A stretch of 64,000 nt of DNA, taken from NCBI GenBank assembly GCA_029721515.1, contig CM056553.1:2865001-2929000 (forward strand). Direction: 5' to 3'. A program made the position numbers and the translations under genes. Below, one piece after another: positions 13,626 through 25,618 of the stretch. The notes below the pieces were generated by a model. The model did not search any database, had not been told where the DNA came from, and saw only the letters and a list, made by a program, of their open reading frames with translations. Source of the stretch: Synanceia verrucosa. Lineage: Eukaryota; Chordata; Actinopteri; Perciformes; Synanceiidae. Positions within the stretch are counted from its first letter, which is position 1, and each line of letters begins with the position of its first letter.

Positions 13626-13807
13626 GTAAATATCAGGAACATCTCAGCTCCTAACTGTGCTGTGTCTTAAATATGTAACATAAGTCAATATATCGAATGA
13701 ATGCACATCAATCAGATATAATATGTACATAAAGCTACAGACTTACATGACTTTATTCATAAATGCTCTCAAGTGTATTTCTAACTAACCTTGAGCTTTC
13801 TCTTCAG

Positions 13808-13882
13808 GTATCAAAGGGTCGAGAAACTGACCAGAAACACCAGATATGTCAGGATAAACGTGAGGAAGAGGGTATAAAATGA
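13808..13882 (+). CDS. Candidate second exon with stop codon
   Basis: The acceptor is strong: CTAACTAAC (a near-ideal branch-point sequence) is followed by CTTGAGCTTTCTCTTCAG. In phase 0 the exon reads VSKGRETDQKH, then QICQDKREEE, then GIK and TGA at 13880..13882. Joined to 13593..13625 this would give a 35-residue, highly charged product. Alternatively the exon is spliced out again at AAAC/GTGAGG (13859) or at a weak GTATAA, making it part of a longer gene. No family likeness is seen. Confidence 0.25.
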   Translation, partial: VSKGRETDQKHQICQDKREEEGIK

Positions 13883-14150
13883 CGCTAAAGATATTCAGAT
13901 ATTTTCTTAATAGTACGATGATAGTAGTGCAAAAAAAACAAAAAAAACAATGAACTGGTAAAAAATGGACTATAATGCATATGTGAGGCTGTCAAACAGA
14001 CTGTAGGATTATTTCTGATGGATGAGAGAGAGAGAGAGAGAGACGCTGCATCCTGATTGGCTCAGAGGACCTCTTGTATCTGAGTGGAAGGAATGAAAGA
14101 GAGAGAGAAAAAGAGAGAGAGAGTTTACTTTCACCAACACGTGCTGCTCT
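13883..14150. other. Unassigned DNA with short GA tracts
   Basis: Short (GA)n tracts at 14024..14042 and 14098..14122. No gene seen. Confidence 0.4.
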
Positions 14151-14375
14151 GTCACATGACTCTACTCGCTCTCTCTCCCTGTGTCTTTCCATGCTCGCTC
14201 ACTCTGACTTCCCTCTTGCTGCTCTGGTATTCTCTCTTTTTTTCTTTGCTCTTTATCGCTCTGCCTCTCTCTCATCATAAAATCTCAGCTCTGCTTCCCT
14301 CTTTTCCATCCATCTCTCTCTCCTCTCCTTTCCCTCTTCCTCTCCACAGCTTTCCATCCAGCTTTCTTTATTTCT
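14151..14375. repeat. Polypyrimidine (CT-rich) tract
   Basis: Plus strand nearly all C and T with CTCTCT runs and few purines. It accounts for the Ser/Leu/Phe and Arg/Glu frames called on opposite strands. Confidence 0.6.
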
Positions 14376-15654
14376 TTTGGGAAATGTTCACCAAAATGTG
14401 CCGCCGTCTTTCCTGAACTTCGACGATAACACTCGTAAAGCTGGCTCTCAAGGATCCTTCTCCGTAGACGAATCAAGCGCTCCTCGCTGCTTCCAAACGA
14501 CAAACATTTTTGACACCATGGAAGCAAAGTTATTACTTGGAACGTAGCAGTTCCCATGCCAGAAAAAACAAAAACAACAACAAGGACATATCTCCAGCTG
14601 CCTTTCTATTTGTCAAATACATAATTTAAGGAACTCTGGTGTTTTATTAAACTGTGGACATAATCCATAATCCTGGAAAAAAAGGACTAAAATCAACTTT
14701 TTTTTTACTAAATTAATGATTTCAATGACGTCCTTCAAGGTCAAAAACAAACTAATTACACACTTATTAACCATCATGAGGACATAATCTATATTCTGCA
14801 TTAAAAAATAACTTTTAATGCACTTTGCAAAGCAAGGTGGTTCTACATAAGGTATAGGAATAAGGAATAGGACGGGGCTGGGACATAGTAAAGGCCTTGG
14901 TTAAAGGTCACACCTCTATTTATAAAATTACCAAATGTCCCACTGCACTGCACTGCGATGACCTATTTCCCAGAGTGCTGTTCACTCCAAACCTCCTGAA
15001 CAACATGAGGCACCATTATGGCATCAGGAGGATTGTAAATATATAGATAAAAAACTTTCAACGTGGGAACTGGTGTGGGGAAAAAAGAGGGAAGGTGGGA
15101 TGATGGAAGAAATGGAGGCAATGAGCCAAAAACAAACATTCAGACATGCAGAAAATGGAGTCGGAGAGGACCAGCACTGCACTGAAAAACACAGCCGGGG
15201 CGATTCTGAATTATTCTTAATATATAATGGAAGTTTTGGCCGAGCAGTCCAGCTGTGCTCATAATGCACCCACCTGAGTTTTACTGCAGTTTTATGTCAG
15301 CGGCTCATTATTTGTTTTTTAAAGCACATCATTTTGTCTCCGTCTCTCAGTGGCTCTTAAGATTTGTTAAAAGATGAATGTTGGGAAGAATGAGCCCAGT
15401 GGGTGGTCGGTCATCTCAGCGACTACTGAGAGTGGAAAAAATAAAGTCACACAGGTGTTAAGTAAGAAAAAATATGAGTGATTTAAACACTTTACTGCGC
15501 TGAAGCATCCCCTCCTTTATGGTCTGTTTGACTCTAAATATGACCATAATTTACAAAATAAACATCATGGTGTTTTGAAGAAGACTAGAAACTGGAGACT
15601 GAGACCATAAACTAATGCTTACAATATTTACTGAGGTAATTTTCCCATAATAAT
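14376..15654. other. Unassigned DNA
   Basis: A 90-codon minus-strand frame (14285..14557) starts in GC-balanced DNA (MGTATFQVITLLPWCQ) and runs into the CT tract; no splice site or family supports it. The rest is AT-rich and unassigned. Confidence 0.35.
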
Positions 15655-15730
15655 GACAATAATAATACATTTATTTAGAGAGCACCTTCAGATCAAAGTG
15701 CTTTACAGAGCAGGTAACAAATAATACCAA
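15655..15730. mobile_element. Non-LTR element 3' tail fragment
   Basis: TTTATTTAGAGAGCACCTTC followed by AAGTGCTTTACAGAGCAG resembles the TTTATATAGCACCTTT...AAGTGCTTTACA 3' ends common in fish non-LTR insertions. Short and decayed; A-rich DNA follows to 15840. Confidence 0.45.
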
Positions 15731-15844
15731 TAAAACCGTGAGCAGATAAAAATGAAAACCAATAAAATTGGTAACAAGTAAAAATCAGGAAACAAATAAA
15801 ACCAACAAAACTGATAAAAACACAGTACATCACAAATTATGAGT

Positions 15845-16110
15845 CATATACGACAGAAAACAGCTGAAGCCCTCCTAAAATATTCTTAAGCCTCCCTCCC
15901 AAATAATTTACTATTTTTTTATTTCATTTTTTTATTTACAAAAAAGTGCCGACAAATTCAATATCAAGTGACCAGAATATAAGTTTAAATAAAGAATCAT
16001 AACATTGCATAATTCATAAATCACTTAAAATACAGTCAACCCCAGTTTGTTGAAGAACATGCGCTTAAGTGCCCTCTTAGGAGGTAAAAACGCTTAAGTG
16101 GTGAGAAGTC
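15845..16110. repeat. Old interspersed repeat, copy B (no SINE)
   Basis: Matches the flanks of the SINE at 10766..11126 over about 250 bp, including the continuous string CATAACATTGCATAATTCAT, where copy A carries the SINE. Family unrecognised. Confidence 0.7.
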
Positions 16111-16939
16111 GCTGTAGGTGCCCTTTTTTTCTTTTTGCACCTGCCCTTCAAAAAGTTTATGCACACCAATTTATATAAATATATAAATCCAAATTAGCCT
16201 CACCTAGGGTCTAAGCTCCCTCATCCTTAAAACATAGTGGCGGCCCTGACAAATCCTGTAAAAGCTTCCCTCCCTTGGTGTTCCCAGTGCTGCCTTATTG
16301 TTTTAATCACCAGCAGCAGGGGTTCAGACTAAACGAGTGCTGAAACGATCCTGTGAGCGTCGTCGATGCTTTATTACTGGTGATTAAATGAAACTTGATC
16401 CAGGAAGTCCAGTGACAGATTACTGTGTTTAGAAGCTTAAGTGACAGTCAGACACCACACAGCAGTTTGTAATAGTCACAGACAGATTATACACCTGTGG
16501 AAAGTCATCATGACGGCAGCAAATTCATCTTTCGAAAACATACTCTCAAATTCCCCTTCCGTTCACAGTCCTTCTGATAATAGATATTTTCTGCTCCCAT
16601 GGTTATTCCCCTCTTTAATCAAGTGAAAAAAAGCTGTTGGGATAAAGCTGGATTAATAGTCGCTGTGCAAAATATAAATATATATAACTGGGGAGTATTT
16701 TGCTTTTGTGTTTATGCATGAGGAAAACCTTTTGCTAAAATCAATCCACGACACAGCGAGGACGCACTTTGCATGATTTCTCTGGATTTTTCAGAGTAAA
16801 GAAGAGCTCCTCAGATATCAGCTCTCCAGTCAACAGCAGCATGTCCTGCAGCCGCTGATCCATATTCTGCTGTTTGCTTTGTCAGAGGGGAAGAACGTGA
16901 GCCGAATCGTGCCGTCCTGAGCCTCCAAGGATATTGATT

Positions 16940-16978
<39 letters not shown>

Positions 16979-17263
16979 CATATAATAAACAGACACAAAA
17001 ACACGGCGGAGAAAAGTCAAAGTGTGGAGAGATATGGAGATGATGGATGGTCAGAGAGGCTGCAGGGGCAGATGGGATAAAGCTGATGTTTATATTGCAT
17101 TCGTCTCATTTAAAAGAGTAAATCCACTGAGTCACGGCGAACTTTAGGAAATAGAAAATATAATAGATAATCCGAGTATGAGACAGGAGCCTCCTGAGGA
17201 GAATCACCAGACAGTCCTGCAGTTTAACTCCATGAGGTATAAACTGAGAAACTAAACACATCT
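16111..17263. other. Unassigned DNA with one CA array
   Basis: Holds a (CA)n at 16942..16976. No supported gene. Confidence 0.4.
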
Positions 17264-17502
17264 TTAACTCTTTCAGTGCCATAAACGTTTATTTCTGGCC
17301 TCTGCTCTACCTCTGATAAAACAAAAATGGAACAAGGTAAAAACACACATTTTTAGAGTCTCTTCTTTCATTTGAGCTATTCAGTGTTTTCAGAGACATA
17401 GTACAAAATATTTTGTGGGTCTAGAAAAATGACTCAAAATGGGCAAAAACGCTGGCACATAGAACTTTGTGTTTTATAAAAGCTGACAATCAGTGAGTTT
17501 AA
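17264..17502 (+). mobile_element. TTAA-MITE copy 2, internally deleted
   Basis: Starts TTAACTCTTTCAGTGCCATAAACG and jumps directly to CTCTACCTCTGATAAAAC, so the left internal third is missing. It continues through the family core to GACAATCAGTGAGTTTAA. TTAA is present at both ends (17264..17267 and 17499..17502). Confidence 0.8.
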
Positions 17503-18045
17503 AAGTTTTTTCTGACATGTTTCTAACCTTAAAGTCTTTCATGGTCATCTTTAAAGCAGCATTAATACATCACATGCAGCCAAAACCTTCTATACTTCTA
17601 TATGTGACCATTAAAACATCTCCTGCTTCTGAATCTAGCTGCTTACCTCCCACCACTTTACCTCGAAATGTGAGGATAGTGAAAACAGAAATCACCAAAA
17701 AATATGGCAGCTCCACCCATGAAGAATTCAACATATTCCCACACTTCTGTATGACTTGAAATGCGATGGAAAGTTTTAATTTTACTGTAACTGTAGGAGT
17801 CTAGAGGTGATTCATTAACGGGGTGGCGTGGGTTTGATTCAAATAGTCACTTTAAAAATAATTGAATAATATTTGCACATACCTATCATTCATTAGAAGT
17901 GTGTGTGTGTGTGTGTGTGTGAGACCTGGTCAAGTCCTTGTGATTAATGTGTGTGTTTAGAAAAGTGCTTTATTCTCATTGCATCTGAGTGTTTTTATGT
18001 CTTTGAGTGTCTGAGAAAGAGAGAGAACGAGCAAACAGTGACTGA

Positions 18046-18078
<33 letters not shown>

Positions 18079-19159
18079 ACTGGGCTGTGAGGCTGACTCA
18101 AAGCAGCGTTGTGTGTACTTTGCCTTGAATGTGTTGCATTCTTGTCATTGATGTTTCAACAATGGGTCGGCGTCTGTCCGAGGTAACTTCTGCTCTTCAG
18201 CTTCTCAGCGTCACACCAGATCCAGATCCTCCATGACCAACACGTTAATATATGTATCTGGATAGAGCTAGGATGAAATGTGGTACATGCTCACTGCAAT
18301 ATGAAATATACAGTGTTGATGCTGAAATTACAAGCAAAGAACGCCTGAAAAACATTAAATTTAGTGTATTTATGAATGTTTGATATCTGCAGAAAACAGC
18401 ACAAGCATGTTTAATTCAAATATGCAGTATAAAAGAATATTTAGGAGTAAGTTAAATAATAAATATCCAGCATGAAGCACCATCTGCAGGTTTAGTTCTG
18501 GGTTTTATTCTAGCTCACAGCTAACAACCTGCAGCGTCCTGCCTCAATCACTGACGTTTCTGCTCCATGTTTGAGGATAAAGTGGAAACAAAACCTGAAG
18601 AGTCACCTTTACCTGAAAGGTTCTGGAAGATTGAGCAACAGTTTGTGATCTATGATGTTCTACAGTGTTTATTAAACACACAGATTAAATATGGGAGGAA
18701 CATTAGCATTAGCAGAATGTAAAACTGTACTCTTTATTTCTACAAGTGTCTCTATGCAGCCAACAATCAGATAACAGATTAAAATTAACAAAGAATGAAG
18801 TCAGTTATTTTTATATTGGAATGAATAAATTATCCACAGCTATACTTCAGTATAGATTAGCTTATCTAAGGAGGAAACTGTATTCTAAATCATTAAATGT
18901 CTTTGTTTCAGTTGCTTGGGGCTTCACAGGAGGTGATTTGTGCAGATGTGAGGACACACCTGTAACTACCTGCCGACAGAGTAGAACAGAGTAACACCTG
19001 GATGGAGAGGAGGCAGAAAACAGGGAAAGATGAAGAAATGCAAAGAGGGAAATGAGGAAGATCAGGGATCAGAGAGAGAGAGGTGTGAGTGATGAAAATA
19101 ATCTGAAAATAACTGGAAGATTTAGACATTTAGAGTGAATGACTGCTAATAGTTTAGAT
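17503..19159. other. Unassigned DNA with GT arrays
   Basis: (GT)n at 17899..17921 and 18049..18076. A faint minus-strand exon-like segment lies at about 18611..18657 (acceptor AACACTGTAG, donor TTCAG/GTAAAG), with only 47 nt of open frame. Otherwise unassigned. Confidence 0.4.
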
Positions 19160-19515
19160 CAGGGGTGTCAAAAATATGGCCCGAGGGCCAGAAACAGCCC
19201 ATCAAAGGTGCTAATCCAGCCCAGTGGAAGACTGTCTTTACTCCCATTTTTTTATAAAACACCCTAATGCTGTCAAGCATCAGGTTTTCTAATATAAATG
19301 GACCATTTTCTGCTCGAGGAACATGATATTTGGAGCCACAATCAGACTAAAATATATACTGATAGAATTTAGGATAGGAACAATAAACAATGATCTGTTT
19401 TTAACTGTAACCAAGAAATCAACCAACCAGTTAATCATCTTGATTGTTTGTTCATTAATTGAGAACATTTTCAGAATAAACTTGTAAAAACTGAAATGTG
19501 AGTTTGACGGCCCTG
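19160..19515 (+). mobile_element. hAT-like MITE with CAGGGGTGTC ends
   Basis: Left end CAGGGGTGTCAAAAATATGGC and right end GTGAGTTTGACGGCCCTG are inverted copies. The flanks share TTTAGAT (GTTTAGAT before, TTTTTAGAT after), offset by about one base, compatible with a slightly altered 8-bp duplication. No transposase. Confidence 0.7.
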
Positions 19516-20998
19516 TTTTTAGATAATAAATCAGTCATTAACCTGGCTGCTTGATGCTGGAATGAATGACATCCTGGCCTGGTAAAATAATGACTAAATG
19601 AATGAATGGAAGAAAGAAAGATAGAGAAGAAAGATAAGTGACGTCTACCTCATGTTAAGCATTTACCAGATACGTTCCTGTGTCTTAAATCAGGTTGACT
19701 CAACTTCTACAAAAGTGACAAATGAGCATGTTTCAAATAAATTCTGCAGAAACTAAAACAGCTGCATGCACTTTGTCCTCACAAATACATGCAATATATA
19801 AAATATATTACTAATTAAAGTTAAGAGAGACTTAAAAGTTTTAAGATACTATTTAAAGTATTTCAATATAAATATGGCTAATTGAATTTAAGATGCAGTC
19901 TCTGTCAGCGACCTCTCTGATCACAGCAAAAACACTCTTCATGTCAGCCCAACGAGAGAACTGCATCTGTTTGAAAATGAACTAAAGGAAATGAACTGGT
20001 AATAAACGAGTGCAATAAATTAGCTGCTACTACTATGAATATTTACAGTAAACATGCAAAGCAGATGCAGATTAAAACCAACAAGAGTGAACAACATCTT
20101 CTCTGCTTTAATGACTCTTTACGACAGAGAGATGCTCCTCTGATGAAATCTTTAAAATCTAAAAAATGAAATGGACAGATTATTTTTCACCTTCTTTTTA
20201 AAGCTAACTATAAAGAAAGGAATCTCTGGTATGACCTTCTTATATCTGGAGAACCACTCATCCGATCTACTTCACACATGCGTCCAGAAAGTTGATACGA
20301 TCTATATTAATAAACTTTGGATTTGCTTCAAAAGCGACACATTCAGTGCATCCGTGGTTTTGCAGAACTCTGCAATGCCGACATTTCATCCTGGCGACTG
20401 CAGGAAACCATAAACACTGCAGTAATATTTTTAGAAGGAATCCATTACCTTGTCAGTGTGGCTGGTAGATGCTTCTCGACCAATCAGATCGCTCCTCTGG
20501 AGCAGCTGGTTGTGTGAGGAAGTCGCAGCTCAACACAACAACACAGCAACCATGAGGTACGAGAATAGAACATGACTCATGTGTGCACACATGTATACAT
20601 GTTGAAATATTCAGGTCTGTTCCCAGAAAAAAAGATCTACATCAGCTGGTTTAGATCTGTGAATACAGATAAAATATCATTTTTGAAGTTTATTTTTATG
20701 CATGCAGCTTCATGTTCGGGTCAGAAGGCCAACTTCCTTCTAATAAACAAAGTCAGCTTTGTGTGGCAGACCTGTTGAACGACTCATTTCCCGTATAAAT
20801 AAGAAGATTTAATGAAATTAATCCCAATGAGGAATATTGATCAGTGCAGAGGAAGAAACGAGCCAAGTTACAAAATGTCCATGTCAATACATTTAAGCAG
20901 AATATGATCAATCAAGGAAATATGATCATGCAAAACAACAATATTTCATTTTATTTATAAGAGTCATCCTAAAATGATCAATTAATTATTAACATTGA
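19516..20998. other. Unassigned DNA
   Basis: No recognised repeat or gene. CAACCATGAGGTACGAG near 20548 looks like a start codon running straight into a donor, but no downstream exon could be paired with it. Confidence 0.35.
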
Positions 20999-21504
20999 TT
21001 AACTCTTTGAGTGCCAGCCCTTTTATAAAACAAAAAGTACCTTGCTCCAGAGTTTTTGCCCATTTTGAGTCATATTCCAAGACGCACAGAACATTTTATA
21101 CTATGTCTCTGATAACACTGAATAGCTCAAATGAAAGAAGAGACTCTCTATTTCATCATGAAAAAAATGTTTGTTTCATTCTTGTTTTATCAGAGGTAGA
21201 GTAGAGGACACTTTACCACACCAAAACACACACACCAAAATCGCCACCTTTTGTCCAGATTCTGTTTGTTTTGCTCTCTAATCTCGATCGTCTCCACTTC
21301 CTGTTTTGATCTCTGTGGTGTATACTGTCTCTTTATGCCCTCACTACATCTCCCAGAATCCCCGACATTACTCACAGGCTGCAGGAGACTGTGATCAGCA
21401 ACCCACTGCTGAAAAAACACTGTTATTATGTGTTATTACGTCAATAGCACTCAAGCGTCAGATTTTAAATGACATTGAAATACATCAATGGCACTCAAAT
21501 TTAA
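20999..21504 (-). mobile_element. TTAA-MITE copy 3, double-ended
   Basis: TTAA at 20999..21002 and 21501..21504. It is in reverse orientation: TTAACTCTTTGAGTGCCAGCC at left, family core reversed (CTCGATCGTCTCCACTTCCTG), then two consecutive end modules at right, AATAGCACTCAAGCG and CAATGGCACTCAAA, about 50 bp apart. This is the clearest full-length member of the double-ended subfamily. Confidence 0.85.
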
Positions 21505-22388
21505 CTTTAACTTGATTCTCGGTCTGATTTTTCCATAAAATATCACATATAACACAACATATACACGTGCATTCATACTGTACACAAACATAAATGCAGT
21601 GCACAAACACTCCTCTCCCTCAGTGTGATGTGATGAAGAGTGACTGCAGGGATCTTGCTGTGCAGCGTGATGGTTCATGTTGTGATGCTGCTGCATCCAA
21701 TACAAAACATCACACAGACTCTTGTTTCCAAAAAGCTTCAACCCTGCTGTGTTTGACTTCACTGCAGAGCACTTTGCATAGCGAGGTAATAAAAACTGAG
21801 ATGTTCTGTGAGGTAACAGTCGGAGCGTAACGAGTAAACATGGACAGCAGAGAGCTGCAAATAAGCCTCAGGGTGGCATTTAACGTCCTACCTGTGACTA
21901 AACATAATTACAGTTTGGATCCTGGTATCAAAAGCAAAAACACTCCTCAGTATGTGAGCTTCTATGTGAGGGCATTATGGGAAAAAAACTGCAAAGTGCA
22001 TCAGCAGATGTGATGTTTTCACTCAACCAGATAATTATTCTTGTCCTGATGAATGCTTCAGAGGTATAAAGCTGAACAGCATATGAATACTTCAGATATT
22101 ACAATGACATTAATAATAAAAATATTTGCTTCCCTGGTTTGATTTGCATGTTTCCAAACTAAACTCTACCTGAGGTTTCCCTTTCTGGAACATCATGTAA
22201 CTCTCTCTCTGTCAGTGTTTCCCTGCCTCTCTCGCCCAACTCCCTCCTCTTTTCTTGCTTTATTTTGGTTGAGAGACATAATCCCTGAGTCACGTGGAGA
22301 GAGAGAGAGAGAGAGAGAGAAAGTGTAAACATCTCTCAGCCAATAGAAACAGCTGTAGCTGGACCGTCACCAGAACAGCAGATTAATC
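21505..22388. other. Unassigned DNA with a (GA)n tract
   Basis: GA run at 22299..22320. No supported gene. Confidence 0.4.
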
Positions 22389-22490
22389 TGGAAGAAGAAG
22401 AAGGGAGGAGAGAGATGAGGAGGGAGAAAAGGAGGAGAAGAGGAGGAGACAAGACGAAGAGAGGAGAGGGATGGAGTGATGGGAAAGAAG
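22389..22490. repeat. Polypurine tract (GGAGA/GAAGA)
   Basis: About 100 bp with almost no pyrimidine on the plus strand, mainly GAAGAAG, GGAGGAG and GAGAGGA units. Confidence 0.7.
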
Positions 22491-22630
22491 ACAGTTAGCA
22501 CCCTGGGCTAGCTTAAGCTAACGCCCTCTTCACATATGAAAAAAATGCTCAGCAGTCATGTTGCATTTACTGCACAAAAATAATCAGCCATTGCTCCAAA
22601 AAATAGCCACTCCATTCAGCATGAAACCAA

Positions 22631-22985
22631 CACTGTTGTGCTAGTTACTGAAAAATAGTAACTAGTTACTTCATTCCAAAAGTAACTCAATTACTTTGTT
22701 GCACATCAGGCAGGCTGACTCACTTCCTGTTTTTAAATCCTTTCTGAAGACTCAGTTTTTTCTCTTTGGCTTTTAACTCAGCTTGAGATGTTGGTTTTTA
22801 TTGTCTTTTATTGTTTCATCTGTTTTTACGTGTACAGCACTTTGGCCAACTTTGGTTGTTTTAAAGCGCTGTATAAATAAAGTTGAGCTGAGTTGATTAC
22901 TGACACCAAAAAGTAAAAAGTGAGTAAAAAAAAAAAAAAAGTAAAAAAAGTAAAAAAAAAAAAGAAGTAAAAAGTGTTAAAAGTG
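22631..22985. repeat. AGTAACTAGTTAC-type repeat split by a LINE end
   Basis: TAGTAACTAGTTACTTCATTCC and AGTAACTCAATTACTTTGTTGC at left, and GATTACTGACACC followed by repeated AAAAAGTAAAAAGT at right, look like two halves of one degenerate repeat interrupted by the LINE piece at 22708..22895. Confidence 0.45.
22708..22895 (+). mobile_element. 5'-truncated L2-type LINE 3' end
   Basis: 22708..22776 reads RQADSLPVFKSFLKTQFFLF, then GF and a stop, which is the usual C-terminus of CR1/L2-clade ORF2 proteins (a V-F-K-x-x-L-K-T motif near the end). The following untranslated region ends in CAGCACTTTGGCCAAC and GCGCTGTATAAATAAAGTTG, a typical short 3' tail. Only the last 190 bp inserted. Confidence 0.75.
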
Positions 22986-24017
22986 ACTTTTTCGTTCCTC
23001 TTTAGGACCCTGGGGAGAGAGTTTACCTTCTGGTGTGTTCACTGGAAGTCAGAACTTGGAGCTCAGATCATCTTAACCTCAAAGTTTAGTGCTCCCAGCT
23101 CTTCCAGCCTTACAGACGGACAACAAAACATGTAGCTACTGTTTATGTCAGCAGAAGATAGCATTCGTCATGGGGTTCTGAGTTAAATTCTGACTTGGAG
23201 ATTGGAAATTACTACATTTCTGTACAACTTGAATGCACCATAAGTCAAATCACACAAACACAGGGCTCCAGTGCTGCAGCACTGACATTAATCCTCTGTT
23301 TTACCGTTGATATTCATCTCCTTATGTTGGGAAAGTGAGGGGACGGATCAGTGTCTCTATGAACCTGAAGGGGACCTGATGTCCCCCATTAGTTACAACA
23401 AAACAGCATTGTTATTTACGTTCCAAGGGAAACACATTTTGTTTTTGACGTATCCCAGAATTTGTAATGATCGTCTATGGAGGTCTGCTGTTCGTGTTTC
23501 CTGTGAAACCACAGGTTTCATTTATGTGTAGCTTAAATAAAGTAACAAACATCTTTTTAAGCCAAGCCATGGTGTTTTTTACTAAACCTAACCAAGTAGT
23601 GGTGTTGTGGTATTTGTGATGTTAACCATGGGCTTAAAACGATTTAAAAGTGTGACCATAATGTGGTAGAAAATACATTTCCTGTAAGATATAACTGAGG
23701 ACGTAGTTTAGTTGTATGGGAATATCATTTCATGAGAGACAGGGTTGAGAAACGTGACGCTCTACAGACCAGGAGAAGAAAGATTAGGGTCAAAACACTA
23801 ATTAAGCATTTCGATTATGTGCATATATGCAACATAAATAAATGATATGATCTAGTGACCTGAACAGCAAGTGAAGATGCCACCTCTCCTCCAGAGAGAA
23901 GAAATCTCCTCCCTCACCCTCAGGACCACACAGGAGGCAGAGAAAAGGGAAATCCTCACATAACCTTGGTAAATCCACCCAAAATCCTGCAATCTGACAG
24001 CTCAGGCGTTCATGCTA
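22986..24017. other. Unassigned DNA
   Basis: Nothing recognised. Confidence 0.35.
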
Positions 24018-24029
24018 ACACACACACAC

Positions 24030-24070
<41 letters not shown>

Positions 24071-24108
24071 CACACACGCACACACACACACGCACACACA
24101 CACACACG
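24018..24108. repeat. (CA)n microsatellite with CG interruptions
   Basis: About 90 bp of CA with several CGCA interruptions at irregular spacing. Confidence 0.95.
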
Positions 24109-24218
24109 TGAGAACAACCAGAAGATGCTGAGAGCAGGAAAAACGAAAGTGGGTTAGAGAGAGAAATTCAAACAGAGAGAGAGGTGATCCACACACATGA
24201 AATGGTCCAAACACAGCT

Positions 24219-24345
24219 ATAGAATAGAATGGGATAGAATAGAATAGAATAGAATGGGATAGAATAGAATAGAATAGAATGGGATAGAATAGAATATAAT
24301 AGAATATTGTTTTTATTTATCCCCCATATTGGGGAAATTCACCTG
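24219..24345 (-). mobile_element. LINE/SINE 3' end with (TAGAA)n pentamer tail
   Basis: Pentamers of TAGAA (with GGATAGAA variants) occupy 24219..24306 and lead directly into TTTATTTATCCCCCATATTGGGGAAATTC, a 3' end found on many fish non-LTR elements, which are often followed by pentameric tails. Read on the minus strand, the element body would lie to the right and is not recognisable beyond 24345. Confidence 0.55.
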
Positions 24346-25618
24346 CCAGTCATAAAGAAACAATAAACAACAGCAATAAAAAAGAATAAGTAATAATAAT
24401 AGTTATAAATATTTACAAATATGTAGTAAAAAAAGGAAGGAAATATATTTTTAATGGCAAATTAAATAAAACTAATTACTTAAACACAATTTATTTTTAT
24501 GGTTGGTTTTTTTCGGGGTATTTTCTTCAGATTATCCCTGTGTTTTTTTTTTCTAGAACAATTTCCTGTTATGTTTTTTTTTTTTTTACTATTTTTTTGG
24601 CGTTTAGAGAGCATTTGAAACAATAGATGCATTCATTATTTTATTGAAAAAAATACTTCAAAAAACAGGACAACATTAGTGGGAAAAACAGGGAAAAATA
24701 GTCAGAAAAAAAACAGAAAAAAATACGCAATACACTTCTGTAGGATGTGACCTATAGAAATAGACATAAAATAAATAAGCAGTTAAATATATAAATATTA
24801 TACTATATTTAAATATATATTTTTTCAATTATTAAAAATAATTATTATAAATGTAATATGAGTGTGTAATATGTAATATGTGTGTGTGCCAAGACACAAT
24901 TTATACTGTGCACAGGCAACAGGAAGTCATGCAACACCCTGAAAATAAAACCAAAAATAAAATGTTTGATAGCCGTTCAGCCAGATGCAGGGAGTCATTT
25001 TCAAAATATTGTGCAATGCAATATTGCAATATTTGTAAATTTCCCAACTTATACTGAAAAAATATCACTTTCATGAAGTTTCATTCTGTTCTGATGAAGT
25101 AAAAATCAGACACTGTTAACTCATCCACTCCTGTCTGAACTGTAAAAACAGAGGTGGCAGTTTGATTCCCTCTGGGGTTGACTGTGCTAAAAGGCACTCT
25201 GGCTCAAAACTAATGCTTCACACACTCATCGCTTGGTGTCAGTTTTAGTTCACTTCATGATCTTTTATCACAAACTGGAGGTGAATTCTGACCTCGAAGC
25301 AGTGCGGTCTCAACATTTATAGTTTCTGAGCACTTTAAGACAAAAACAGTTTAAGGAGGTGGATCAAATTATAACACAGATTAATTCTTGATGAACTGTC
25401 GCTGCAGAAAGCCTCACACAAGGCTTGTAACAAACAAAATACTTTTCTCTGATTGGCTGTCAGCTGTCAATGGTAATGATCTAACTGCTGTTGGAAGGAA
25501 CATCTGAGTCATGATCATGTATTTTTGGCTTTTTACGTGTCATTTAACGGCATTTTGTTACCGTGAAATAGTCATGGTTATTTAGGCAACAAACCATTTA
25601 GTTTAGGTTTATGAAATA
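24346..25618. other. Unassigned AT-rich DNA
   Basis: T-rich and A-rich runs at 24540..24800; no gene. Confidence 0.4.

Noticed and set aside
14285..14557. 90-codon minus-strand frame beginning MGTATFQVITLLPWCQ
   Set aside because: Its C-terminal third is a CT-tract artefact and the rest matches no family I know; no splice or promoter context.
18611..18657. Minus-strand exon-like 47-nt segment with donor TTCAG/GTAAAG
   Set aside because: Too short, and the acceptor AAACACTGTAG lacks a pyrimidine tract.
24018..24108. Regular repeat spacing hinting at a CRISPR-like array
   Set aside because: Simple CA repeat with CG interruptions; no spacers or repeat units, and the DNA is eukaryotic.
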